The position numbers were made by a program, and so were the translations under genes. This document shows, piece by piece, positions 19,331-30,825 of a DNA stretch of 64,000 bases. Position 1 is the first letter of the stretch, and each line of letters begins with the position of its first letter. The notes beneath the pieces were generated by a model that was given only the letters and a program-made list of their open reading frames with translations, was not told where the DNA came from and searched no databases. Source of the DNA: Bolinopsis microptera (lineage: Eukaryota; Ctenophora; Tentaculata; Lobata; Bolinopsidae); assembly GCF_026151205.1 (NCBI RefSeq), contig NC_087083.1, forward strand, positions 12,956,944 through 13,020,943, in the 5' to 3' direction.

Positions 19331-19621
19331 TTATACGCTGTAATTCAACATTCTCGGATTATACTTAAGAAATAGAAGTTTCTGTACATTTCCTGGTTTC
19401 AAATTGTATCTACCCTGTGTGACACGTTTAGCAATTTTGAACTCTCTCTCGCTAGCGAAAGATCCCATAGGAGCAGAAAGATATTTCCTGGCCACAGCGG
19501 CCACTAAAGGGTAATGCTCTTCATGAGCTTTCCACCAGGTGAATGGGTAATCGAACCAGTCGTCTGTGTGTTGGTTCTCCAGCTTTAGGGTGTGTTGATA
19601 CTTAGATATCGTCGTCACCAT
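19331..19621 (-). pseudogene. hAT transposase C-terminal dimerisation domain
   Basis: The 96 residues carry the hAT dimerisation signature: TWWKAHEEHYPLVAAVARKY, then LSAPMGSFASEREFKIA, R.NLKP..V..L.FLKYN. This domain is the C-terminal end of hAT transposases and of genes domesticated from them. The catalytic DDE part and the BED finger are not present nearby as an open frame, so this is a fragment or a terminal exon. The natural stop is kept. GCCGGA repeats 400-500 bp away fit a decayed hAT copy. Confidence 0.75.
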
Positions 19622-19874
19622 GTTAGATGTGGGTAACCAAGTAAAAGAACCATTGATTCAGATCATGGGAAGCTATAGATATAACAGGTTAATGATCAAT
19701 CACAATTCAAATATAAATATACAACACTGATTGTGCAATATACATGGGTATGTAAAGTAAGTTACAATATTTGCTTACTTTCTTGATTTTACTCTGAGCC
19801 AACCGTACTTCATACTTATGGTTAGTCTGGGTTAGTCTGCTGCAGAGATAATGTGTTTCTACAAATGTGGCAAA

Positions 19875-20026
<152 letters not shown>

Positions 20027-20223
20027 AAATAATTAGAGATCACCTCTAATTAATTGCTCTATAGGGTTAGGAACAACCACGCCCTGGTCGTGGACCACGC
20101 CCCTATTTCTTATACATTTAAAAACACGAAAATCCCAGCATTTTAAATGATCGGATTAATTTAGAGCTTTGAGACTTTCTACTCGAATATAAATGTGACC
20201 CATTCATTTTGTTTAAACATGGT

Positions 20224-20643
20224 TTAAAATTTCTGTGACCACGCCCTATGTGCCACACCCATATTTTTTTTACAAATTTGTACAATCAGTGTATTGTTTA
20301 AAGTAGTGAATATAAAATCATACATAATTATAATACTATCTTTAAAACATCTATTCAAAACTACAAAAACTTCTTCAGATCTTTCTTTGTCTTCGGGGAA
20401 CTTTTCGTGATGTGAAGCCACCACCCTGCCCAGCTCCTGCCATGAGTCTTCGTCTCTTGTTATCGCCCCGTTTAGGCGAGTTGATAGAGCTAAAGCCCGC
20501 TCGCAGGAACCGTTTAGAGGCACGAGATTCCGGAGGCTCCGCTTATTATCTTCGTACTGAGGAAGAAGCCACCACTCATCTTTGGATAGGAAGGTGTGGG
20601 ACTCCCCGAGTAGCTGGAGCAGGAGGTTTGATCGAGGTCGCAC
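20224..20643 (-). CDS. Hypothetical protein, transposon-associated family resemblance
   Basis: This 139-residue ORF contains LVPLNGSCERALALSTRLNG, ITRDEDSWQELGRVVASHHE and KFPEDK. The pattern (valine/leucine-rich, N-x-x-x-E-R-A-L/V, then K/R-D/E, then L..VV..HR..FP) is one I associate with a large group of uncharacterised invertebrate proteins of probable transposon origin. I cannot name the family with certainty or give a function. The start may be internal, because the upstream frame could belong to a larger broken gene. No membrane segment or catalytic motif is visible. Confidence 0.4.
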   Translation of the reverse strand: MRPRSNLLLQLLGESHTFLSKDEWWLLPQYEDNKRSLRNLVPLNGSCERALALSTRLNGAITRDEDSWQELGRVVASHHEKFPEDKERSEEVFVVLNRCFKDSIIIMYDFIFTTLNNTLIVQICKKNMGVAHRAWSQKF

Positions 20644-21180
20644 GAAGTCACCAAGACAAGACTTCTCACTGACTTTAGGTAGTGAAAGTTTCTTTATAGG
20701 TAGAGGTTGAGCTGGCAGTTTTCATATTTTAGTTGCAAGGTATTCCTTCTCCCCGTCCGAGACTTTGTCCGAGAATAGGGCGATAGGTACCACGTGTGGC
20801 GTTGTAGTATCGCACTTGTCTTCTTCACTTCTTTATTGGACAGCCTTCCAGGAACTTTTCTGAACTTCTGAAGAGATGAAAAGAGCTTGAGATCGTTGAC
20901 TGCTGCATCTTCGAGGGATGGGGAAAGAAACCAGAACTCTATGTAGCATAGGGAACACAATCCAGGGGCTAAGAGGCGGACCTCTTAGTGTCCAGTAAAG
21001 GTATACCTCTACCATTAGCAGGAATATTGAGGGAATTTGTAGTTCGTACCCGCACCAAGTTTCCCGCCCCAGTACTGTCACAGTTCTGTTCTTTTATTAC
21101 AATTAACTTTTTAGCACGGTTAAGCAATTTTCATTATATTAGTTCAAATCCAATTTTCATTATATTCATTTATATATATA
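20644..21180. other. No gene recognised
   Basis: Several short overlapping ORFs occur but none matches a family. GACCACGCCC-type motifs recur nearby (20084, 20227, 21330). Confidence 0.4.
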
Positions 21181-21182
21181 TA

Positions 21183-21945
21183 CAGGGTGGGCCAAAAGTC
21201 AGTACCCATACGTTGGCCTTAATAGCTCCGCCGTGTTTTATATTTGAGAGCTGTTGCTTTGCAGATGGCATACTGTACTTATTGGTTCGAGGATTCCGTC
21301 GTAAAAATTTGAAAATTCGAATATTTTAGACCACGCCCATTCAATATTAAAACACCTATATTGTTTTCTCTGAACATGCTGAACGCCTAATTTTTTCAGA
21401 GACGGTAGATTATCAAATGTTGCATATGATCTGAAAACATGAGGCAAAACGGATTAGAAATGACGAAGTTATCAAGCATTTTCTGTATCTCGTTAACAAA
21501 ATTGACTGGGTGATGTGACACCGTGACACGACACCTTAATTGGGCACCCTTAACAATTCCCATAATGTTTAACGGGTGGTTAACGGGGTTACCTAATCAC
21601 GTGATTAGGTAAACCAATCACCTGATCACACGTAATGAATAAACTCGTTATGCTTCATATCTCGGTCATCTGAGAAGCTACAGTTCTAATTCTTTCAGGA
21701 TAAACGTAATTCGAATGGCCAAACACAATTCAATAACATTTAGCTTGATCCAACTATCCAAACTATCAAATAAATGTGAAAATGAACCTCCATTTGAAGA
21801 AAATGAACGCGAATATTTTTCGAGCTGACAAATTCCTCGAACCAGTGGTGGTACTAAGTCATACCAGAAAGAAGTATTTAAATTGGGCACTCAGTGACTG
21901 AGCTATAAAGGCCAACGTATGGGTACTGACTTTTGGCCCACCCTG
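21183..21945. mobile_element. Mariner/Tc1-like MITE, 763 bp
   Basis: Terminal inverted repeats are near-perfect over about 37 bp: the left end starts CAGGGTGGGCCAAAAGTCAG and the right end finishes CTTTTGGCCCACCCTG. Both ends are bordered by TA (21181-21182 and 21946-21947), the Tc1/mariner target duplication, within a TATATA tract. CAGGGTGG...AAAAGT is a common mariner-type end. No transposase ORF survives inside. Confidence 0.85.
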
Positions 21946-21947
21946 TA

Positions 21948-23566
21948 TATATATTATATTCATTATAACTCATGATTTGAAAAAACTTTACTCATGAACT
22001 CGAGACTCTAGGTTACTGAGTTATTTTATTATATCGTGTATTGCCGGGAAGGCTGTTAATTTAGGATAGAGTTTTTGTGGCACTTATCTCAGTTTGTTCT
22101 TTTGTAGTTGTTTTCACACAGCTGAGTAAAAGTTTTTCAACTTAAAAGCAGTGTTTATAATTCAATTTATTATTATTATATAAGTTCAAATCCAACTCTG
22201 TCATGTGCCCTATATATAGCGGGATTAATATATTAAACACATTTGAGCGTTTGTTCGGGCCAGTCATTAACCTTAAAACTGTTCTTCAGTAATCAGTAAT
22301 ACCAATTTCTCACAGACTTTATATCGTTTTCAACCTCTTCTTCAAAACCGTTGGAAATTAGACTCGAGTATATGGGAGAGTTAGAATTAACCCAAATATC
22401 AGGGACACGAATGACTACTGATCCAGGATTTAAGAAACTAAACTTTCAACACTGAAAACATTCAGATTCTTGCCAAATATATTTCGATTGTAGTCATCTC
22501 CAGTGACATTGAACCTAAAAAATGTTAAAAGGTTAGTGAAACTCAAGCCGTATCGAGTATATTTCAACGGCTAAATTTCATGAAACGTTAACATTTAGAA
22601 ACACCGTTGCTCAGGGCACCATTATATTTATTCATCTTAAACTTCCTACTGCAGTTACACAGATTAAACATTTCCTCCTTTAATCTGGACAATAGATAAC
22701 GTTACCTAACTATTCCATCAGTGCATTTCGTTCAGGATGTTACACTCAAATAGATAAGGGTGGATAGCGTGTAAATGGGAATAGCGATTATCAATTTTGA
22801 GTGTGTGAATGCTGAATATTAGTGTTCGGTTTTGTGTGTGCTACTTCCTGAAATATCGGTAAAATGTCGTTCTGGTTATTCGAACTATTTTGAGTGTAGC
22901 TATTCGGAGGCAAGGTATAAAAGTTATCGCACACTTGATTACAATTGTCATTTGAGATAGCAGTTGAATTCATTAAAACGAAGAGAAAAGATAACGGTAA
23001 ACTAAAAAATTGTTAAAATCTCAGCCATTATCAATGCAAAATTGAAAGTTGTATTTAATTCGATTTTACATATTCAATTTAATTACACGGTTGTTATTGC
23101 GAGGAAATATTTATAAAGAAGCTTTAGAAAAGAAGACTGTCAATTGTTATTGCGATCTATTAACTTCATTTTGTAATGTAAAAATAGGTGTATCAGCGTA
23201 TTCGTGTATTCTCGGTTTCTGTTCATCTGACATTATACACTTAAAACTCAAATGCAAATATAAACCAGCCATTATACAAATTAAAATACTAACAATAAAG
23301 TTCCGTAATTCTAGGAATGCTACACTAAATACTTGGGCTGCCTAATGAATTATATGATCTGTCATATTATGTTGCTGTAAAAGTTTTTGTCATGAATGTA
23401 TTGGTATAAAATTCTGTCACAATTTAAATTCATTCAATATATAATACGTAAGAATTTTTTGGTAAGTTACATTCGGTCAGTTATATAAAAATTGCAGATA
23501 AGTTAATTATCAAGTTCAGTAACTATTTCTCCGTTTACATCGGAATTTTACTTTTTTTTGTGTGTC
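21948..23566. other. No gene recognised
   Basis: AT-rich sequence with scattered short ORFs, none with recognisable domains. A 60-residue Asn/Gln-rich minus-strand frame at 22791-22973 could be an exon but nothing supports it. Confidence 0.4.
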
Positions 23567-24335
23567 CTAGAGGACTGAGAACTCTAGAGGACTGAGAACT
23601 CTAGAGGACTGAGAACTCTAGAGGACTGAGAACTCTAGAGGACTGAGAACTCTAGAGGACTGAGAACTCTAGAGGACTGAGAACTCTAGAGGACTGAGAA
23701 CTCTAGAGGACTGAGAACTCTAGAGGACTGAGAACTCTAGAGGACTGAGAACTCTAGAGGACTGAGAACTCTAGAGGACTGAGAACTCTAGAGGACTGAG
23801 AACTCTAGAGGACTGAGAACTCTAGAGGACTGAGAACTCTAGAGGACTGAGAACTCTAGAGGACTGAGAACTCTAGAGGACTGAGAACTCTAGAGGACTG
23901 AGAACTCTAGAGGACTGAGAACTCTAGAGGACTGAGAACTCTAGAGGACTGAGAACTCTAGAGGACTGAGAACTCTAGAGGACTGAGAACTCTAGAGGAC
24001 TGAGAACTCTAGAGGACTGAGAACTCTAGAGGACTGAGAACTCTAGAGGACTGAGAACTCTAGAGGACTGAGAACTCTAGAGGACTGAGAACTCTAGAGG
24101 ACTGAGAACTCTAGAGGACTGAGAACTCTAGAGGACTGAGAACTCTAGAGGACTGAGAACTCTAGAGGACTGGGAACTCTAGAGGACTGAGAACTCTAGA
24201 GGACTGGGAACTCTAGAGGACTGAGAACTCTAGAGGACTGAGAACTCTAGAGGACTGAGAACTCTAGACGACTGAGAACGCTAGAGGACTGAGAACTCTA
24301 GAGGACTGAGAACTCTAGAGACTAGAGGACTTAGA
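23567..24335. repeat. 17-bp satellite, about 45 copies
   Basis: The unit is CTAGAGGACTGAGAACT, almost invariant over more than 700 bp, with substitutions only near the 24.17-24.33 kb edge (GGGAACT, CTAGACG, AACGCTAG). Such homogeneity indicates recent expansion. Confidence 0.97.
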
Positions 24336-24409
24336 ATTGTCTTAGATTTCTTGGCACCCGGAGGAAGTTTGTTCCAGTATGATCTTAATCTGGTTCTTTT
24401 GCGATAGTG

Positions 24410-24515
24410 TAAACGCGATAGCTAGCGCTAGATAGCGCTATTAAACACTAGCTTTAACATGCTAGCTAACGCAAACTATACATTTTCGATAACTAGCGCT
24501 AGCTAGCGCTAGTTC
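24410..24515. repeat. AGCGCTAG motif cluster
   Basis: GCGATAGCTAGCGCTAGATAG and GATAACTAGCGCTAGCTAG echo the vocabulary of the 3.4-4.5 kb satellite (AGCGCT, GCTAGC, GATAGC). It looks like a dispersed remnant of the same family. Confidence 0.6.
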
Positions 24516-25536
24516 TACATCTAAGTTCTGCATGGACGAGTACCAAAATGATCCCCCAACTTCCATAAGCTGCAACTGGAATCTGGATTCCAGAATTGAA
24601 CACAATACTTTAAATGTAGTCTTATAAATGCTTTGTAGATAGCCATCAAGTTTCATCACAGATTTCGCCCTAATTCTCTAAATCATGGGAGTACAAAAAT
24701 CTGCATAAACCGTTTAAGAGTCCGTCTTCGTATATAAGTATAGTTGGAATGTATAATGTATATAATCCCTCGTAGAATTTGGTTGGAATGTATGCCTGAC
24801 TCCATACCCTCTGTTGTAACCAGCTATTTAAAATCATAATCAGTATGGATGATTCGTCTTGTGTATAAAATTTGTAACACGGAATATCGTGTCGGAATCG
24901 AAAATAATGAGGTTCTTGACATGCAGTGATTCCATAAACAGTCAGACAATGTATATTGTACACCGTATATCAGATTAGCTTCCTTTGTATCACATCACTT
25001 CGGTGGACAGATATGTGGATACAAATAGAAATGTGATCTGAATAAGGTGATCCGAGCTTAGCAAGGTTATCGGATCCCATTTGGCATTTGGTGTGATCAG
25101 TGATCGGATGTAGAGGCGTAAGAAACAAGAGGAATAACTTAGCAAGCTTGTTAGCGGACAAGAAGAGTATAAATAGATAAGTCAGTTGTCTATGATACCA
25201 CAATACAACAATGAGTTCAACATCAAATCCCTTCACCTTATTGATGAACCTACCGCTATATTCCGTTCCAGTGACTCTACCAGTTCCACAAAGAAGTTCC
25301 ACTACCTGACTACCAGTTCCGCAAAAAAGTTCCACCACCAGTTCCACAAATGACCCCTTTGAAGATCCTGGCATCCGCAATTCCTACTCTCTCTGTAACA
25401 CAGCTCCCTCAGCTCAGCAAACCCGTTCACCAGATCCAACGACGATGTCTCGATCCCCAAATCCGAACACTTCTTCAGTTGCCTATCTAAAACTAAGAAC
25501 CCCTTCAACCCGTCCCTTTGAAGAACATCTTCCTCG
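24516..25536. other. No gene recognised; short CCAGTTCCACAAA repeats
   Basis: Around 25260-25350 CCAGTTCCACAAAG-type units recur four times. Minus-strand ORFs here lack recognisable domains. Confidence 0.35.
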
Positions 25537-26058
25537 ATGTTCCTCCTTCAAACCTTGACCAATAACGAGGTCCAACACCTGTGGTTGGAATTCTCGGAAA
25601 CTGGAAGGCTCGATATGTACACCGGGCAAATCTGTCAATCAACCAATCGTTGGTGCGACGATATTATCATAAACTCCTATTCTATAATGTGTCGACAGCA
25701 CAAGAGATCAAACTTCCTCTACCAAGACACCTGTCTGACTAGTTCGTACAGTTCAGGAAAAAGTCTTATGAGCGCCGATCAGAAGTTTATACAGATTTTC
25801 AACCCTTACAATACACATTGGTTATGTGTTTCAAATGCACTAACCTTTGTCGATGAACCCCACGTTGTCGAGCTGTTTGACTCGATGAAATCTCTTGAAA
25901 ATCTGTCGTCTGTCCGTGTTTTGGATATGACAACAAGTCAGCTTGTATTACGGCTCCGGCCTTTGATAAGAGTGATCAGATATATTAAATGTCAGCAACA
26001 TCAAAAAAATTATAATTGTGGTCCCTTTGCTTTAGGGTTTCTCTGGGCCCCTTTCTGA
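25537..26058 (+). CDS. Ulp1-like (C48) cysteine protease domain
   Basis: The 173 residues match the core of the Ulp1/SENP fold used by SUMO proteases and by many transposon-encoded proteases. An N-terminal CDDIIINSYSIMCRQH block is followed by FLYQDT, then FIQIFNPYNTHWLCVSN with the catalytic His, VVELFDSM with the Asp, and CQQHQKNYNCGPFALGF with the oxyanion-hole Gln and the catalytic Cys. The usual D-C-G is N-C-G here; the cysteine itself is kept. The ORF starts at an AUG just after an in-frame stop and ends soon after the active site, so the protein is short and may lack the last helices. Free-standing Ulp1-like ORFs of this type are commonly parts of DNA transposons. No terminal repeats were found around it. 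Confidence 0.72.
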   Translation: MFLLQTLTNNEVQHLWLEFSETGRLDMYTGQICQSTNRWCDDIIINSYSIMCRQHKRSNFLYQDTCLTSSYSSGKSLMSADQKFIQIFNPYNTHWLCVSNALTFVDEPHVVELFDSMKSLENLSSVRVLDMTTSQLVLRLRPLIRVIRYIKCQQHQKNYNCGPFALGFLWAPF

Positions 26059-26900
26059 GGGAACCCACCCCCTTCAATATGAACACTTGAGTGGACCTAT
26101 GATCAGACATAAGGTCATGCAAAGTTTTTATTAACACATTCAATGACCGTTTAATATTTCAATCATCCTTCTGAACAGAATATGTTATGTTTGTTATTTC
26201 ACCAAACTTCTGTTACCTAGTAATTAGGTAATTATCACTTGTAATGAAACCATTTCTGCTATTTTTAGTAGAAAAAGTCAGCAATAAGAGGTACGTCCGA
26301 GTGTGATACCAGTGGGCACATCACGTGCTGGCGGAAGTTATTCAAATGACGGTATTTAAGCCGATAATAAAATGGGATGTTCATAGACTAGATCGTCTGA
26401 TATAACCACGTGGCGAGACGAGCTACAGCTACAAACATCTGGGTGCTCTATGTCATTATTGGGATACAATGAAGCCAAGCCCTCGGGTCGGATGCAATAT
26501 GCCCTCAAATCCATTTCTGATTTCGATGTGTCCTAATTTTATCACAATTACATCCCAAACTAAACATAGTCTCGTAAAACATGATTGTACCAAAAACCTG
26601 CGTCCTTTTGTGGCTTTATTGGCCAAGACCTACCCTACTTCACTATTATATGTTTACTGAATCTATCGTAGAGAACAAAAACTGTGAATTCCACTGCTTT
26701 CAATTGTCGGCAACCTGTCAACTGTGCTCTCTAGCAGTATCATCCTACAGACATTTCGTGACTACACAATATACATACAACGAAAGCCCACCAACAATAA
26801 TTTGTAAATTGTGAAGAGTTTATACTGTATACAGTAACCTCACACCAAGAAATTCTAAAAATCTGGATACTCGGCAGGATTATTAGGGCAGAATTGGAAA
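26059..26900. other. No gene recognised
   Basis: Only short, low-information ORFs are present. Nothing repetitive was identified. Confidence 0.4.
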
Positions 26901-26904
26901 AATC

Positions 26905-27475
26905 AAACAACCTTACATCAGTTCTAGACATACAGTGATTCCCAAACTTGGTTTGAGTGGTCCTAGGACCAATATGAACTACTTCCGACCAATTTTGAAC
27001 CATTCTGAGCACTTTGAGGAGAATATTCATTTTCGTTCATTCCATGAACCTGGATAATTTTGTTTGGCTTTTGATGGCTCCTAGGCCTAGCTTCGAACTA
27101 TATATCCATCTTAGAAAACCGAATTGAGGCTTCCCATCACTCAAATACAGCCAATACTTTGATGTCCCCATGTTCCCAAAATGGTTCCGAAAATCAAAAT
27201 TGGAACCACCCTCACATCGGTTTTAGACATGCAGTGATTCTCAAACTTGGTTTGAGTGGTCCTAGGACCAATATTTACTCTTTCCGACCAATTTTAAACC
27301 ATTCTGAGCACTTTGAGGAGAATGTTCATTTTCGTTCATTTCTGGTCATTCCATGGGTAATTTTACACGACTTTTGATGGCTCCTAGGCCTAGTTTACGG
27401 CTATATCCATCTTAGAAAACCGAACTGAGCCTTCCAAGCACTTACAACCAATACTTCGATGTCCCCATGTTCCAA
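26905..27475. repeat. Tandem duplication, about 299-bp unit
   Basis: The block containing CAGTGATTCCCAAACTTGG, GTGGTCCTAGGACCAATAT, TTCTGAGCACTTTGAGGAG and GATGGCTCCTAGGCCTAG occurs at about 26932 and again at about 27231 with small differences. It is non-coding. Confidence 0.8.
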
Positions 27476-28005
27476 ATTTATGGATTCGTCTACTGAAAAT
27501 AATTGTGGAAATTGTATGGAACGCGCACCGTCTAATATCTCAGGATCTATAGCGTCGCGCGGAAGCTAAGCACGTGTTTTTACGTACGTAATTAACTGCT
27601 ATCTGTATTCTTAACCCGTCGTCGGTATAATGACAGGTTGAACTTGGTACTTGGTACTTGGTACAGTCGTAAGTTTATGATACATACGTTTATTGTCATA
27701 AGTTTATTGCGAATTAACCTTTTAATATGTTTCCACCATGTACAGTGCACACTGTACAGTTCCACCATGTAAACAGTAACAGAAACGGAGAATTTCTTCT
27801 GGTTAAAGCATGTAACAGCTCGAATATCTCGCTGTATTGACATTACATTTAGAGTTTTTATCTCAATCAACCAAACTCAGCTTACCTCCCACGTTTATCC
27901 GACATATTAAGTACTAACACGTGTAACGACAGTGAGTTTTCAAATTTACTATATAAGTTGTATTGCTGAATGTTTTCAGTACCATAAACATGGGCTTGCT
28001 TCAGG
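27476..28005. other. No gene recognised
   Basis: Ordinary AT-rich sequence with small repeats such as three GGTACTTG units near 27640-27660. No gene support. Confidence 0.35.
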
Positions 28006-28006
28006 G

Positions 28007-28043
<37 letters not shown>

Positions 28044-28669
28044 GGCGGCGGGGGGCACGGGCCCCCCATAAAACTTCCCAAAGGGGGGGAAAAGGGGGCC
28101 CAAAACCGGGGTTAGGTAAATTTGGAAAAACCCCCAATTGCATTATCCAAATTTTTAAAAGGGGGGGGTTTGGGTACTGCGGGTTTGGGCGACACCCAAT
28201 AATAGTAAAACGTTTTTTTCATCTGAAGACCCGGGCCAACATGCCCGTAGACATCCTTCTCTTTCACTATGTAAAGGAATGCTTTTGGGGAGGAAACAAC
28301 CACTCCAGCTCGTTTTTGAAAGCGGGCCATCTTTTCCAGCTGATGTGTCGAACAAACCCCTGAGGGGGGGGGGGGGGGGTGTTAACACTGTTAACATTTT
28401 GTTATTATCAGGGGTTTAAGCATGTCTCAATGGCTTGGATCCCAATTTATCAAAGTTAAAAAGTTCAAGCCCCCCCCTGACTTCCCAAAAAAAATTTAAG
28501 CAGGAAACATAATGCAAAAGCCCTTTTTTACACAAAAATGATTTTAAAAAACCCCCCAACAATTTACCCCGATACCTCTTTAAAAACCACAGTCCTAAAG
28601 GGGCCTTTTTCTACCCAGCACCTACCCGGAACCCGCACAGAATTTCAGAAAGCAATCCCAACAGCCCCA

Positions 28670-29690
28670 CCACGTCATTGCCCCCCTTCTCCAGGATGTT
28701 TAGAGGGGGGTTGTGGGGTGTGTCACCGTTTTTTCCCAGACCCCCCACGTCGTGCCCCCCCCTTTCCCCAGGACATGTTTTTAGGTGGGGTGGGGGATTT
28801 TAATCCCCGGTTATCACAGACCACCACGTCAGGGGCCCCCCTTCCCGGGAAGAAAGTTTTGTAGAGAGGTTTTGGGGGGTGTGTCACCTTTAAACCCCAA
28901 AACCACCACGTCAGTGACCCCCTTCCCGGGGAGCATGTTGTGAAAAAAGGGGGTGTGGGGTAGTGACCCTTTTCCCTCCGGGAGAATTTTTAAAGAGTGG
29001 GGGGGGTGGGGTATTTGCCCCCCTTTTCCCCGGAAACCCATGTTTTTTAAGGGGGGGTTGTGGGGTTGTCCCGTTATCACAGCCCACCCCCGTCAGGGGG
29101 GGGGAACCCCTTCCCCAGGAGCATGTTTTAGAGGGGGGTTTTGGGGGTGTGCCCACCGTTATCAAAAAGACCACCACTTCGGGGGACCCCCTTCTCCAGG
29201 AGAATGTTGAAAAAGGGGGTGGGGGGTGTGTAAACCTTTAAACAAGACCACCCGTCAGGACCCCCTTCCCCCGGGAGCATGTTTGTAGGTGGGGGTGGGG
29301 TGTTTTTTCACCTTTTATCACAGACCACCACGCAGGGCCCCCCTTCTCCAGGACATTTTTGTAGAGGGGGGTGGGGGGTTTTGGTTCCACCTTTAATCAC
29401 AGCCCACCACTTCAGGACCCCCTTCTCCAGGACATTTTTGTAGAGTGGGGTGGGGGGGGTTTTTCACCTTTAAAAAAACAGACCCCCACGTCGTGCCCCC
29501 CTTTCCCCCGGGGAGCAGGTTTGAGAGGGGGGTTGTGGGGTTTTTAAACCTTTATCACAGCCCCCATTTCAGTGACCCCCTTCTCCAGGAGCATGTTTGT
29601 AGAGTGGGGTGGGGGGTGGTCCCCTTTTACCCCAACCCCCTTCCCCAGGAGCATTTTTTTTAGAGGGGGTGGGGGGTTTGTGTCACCCAG
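28670..29690. repeat. Degenerate tandem array, about 80-bp unit
   Basis: The units share CCTTCTCCAGGAGCATGTTT, GTAGAGGGGGTGGGGGGT, GTGTCACC, TTATCACAGACCACCACGTC. They recur at intervals of roughly 75-85 bp, with start points near 28688, 28762, 28922, 29110, 29192, 29265, 29343, 29421, 29505, 29580 and 29641. Most differences between copies are homopolymer lengths. Confidence 0.75.
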
Positions 29691-30309
29691 AAGCCCTGTA
29701 ATTTTTTTTTTATTGAAATCTTTAAAACGATAAATTTAAACATAAAAATTTCACAATGAAAAAAAAAACATTAAATTTTCAAAAAAAAAGTATAAGACTC
29801 CCGAAAAAAATAAATTTTTCTAGGACAAAATGTAGGGAAATAAAAGGCCCTGAGGGTCACCAAAAACACAGATGTTGGGGAAAAAAAATGCCCCCTCCTG
29901 CAGTATGGGCCCACTGTAACTGCCCTCCCACAGCATTTTTTTCCCTGGGGGAGAAACCCCGGGGGTTAGATTTTGCAGAGTAAAAAAGGGGAGAAATAGT
30001 TTGAGGAGAGGTTATGAATAAAACACTATTATTATTTATTTTAATATAAAAAGTGATAATTAGTAGAAACCCTGATTCAGTTACAAAAGTCAAAAAAAGA
30101 CGTTTCAACTTGAAAACCCCAAAACCCAATTAAGAGATTACGTAAGATCAGGTTTTAATAAAACCCTTTAACGTACCTTTTTAAACCCTAATTCATTGGG
30201 AAAAAATTTTTCTTAAAACCCCTTATTTAGTTTCGGGCTGCAAAAAAACCCCAAAATTGAAAGGGGATCGGGGCCACAGGGTCGGGCCTTCAACCGGGGG
30301 CCACTAACA

Positions 30310-30825
30310 AACGACAGCTGGAACATGCAGTCGGGGAACTTTCCAGCCCTGGAAAAAATGCAGCCCTGGAACATGCAGCTGGAACATGCAGTCGGGAACA
30401 TGCAGTCTGAATTTTTCCCAGTCTGGAACATGCAGTCTGGAAAACCATGCAGTCGGGAAAACATGCGGGTCTGGAACATGCATTCGGGAACATGCAGTCT
30501 GGAACGGGCCAGTCTGGAACATCCCAGTCTGGAACAGCAGTCGGGGAAAAATGCAGTCGGAACATCAGTCGGGAACACCCAGTTCGGGAAAAAATGCAGT
30601 CTGGAACATCCCGCGGGAAAAACTTTCAGCCTGGAACATCATTTCTGGAACATGCAGTCTGGAACATGATTTCGGGGAAATGCAGCCCTGGAACGCGTCG
30701 GAACAGCAGTTGGAACAGGGCGTCTGGAACTGCAGTCGGGAAAATCAGTCGGGAAAAACAGCAGTCGGGAACAGGGCAGCCCTGGAAATGCAGTCGGGAA
30801 AACATGCCGTCGGGAAAAACATGCA
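30310..30825. repeat. Degenerate 14-bp tandem array
   Basis: The unit is CTGGAACATGCAGT with frequent variants (CGGGAACATGCAGT, CGGGGAAAAATGCAGT). All the Met/Gln/Ser-rich ORFs over it are translations of this repeat. Confidence 0.85.

Noticed and set aside
23567-24335. CRISPR-like array
   Set aside because: Units are contiguous 17-mers without spacers, in a eukaryotic setting. It is a plain satellite.
28538-29663. Gly/Pro-rich ORFs on both strands
   Set aside because: They arise from the G/C homopolymer-rich 80-bp array and have no coding signature.
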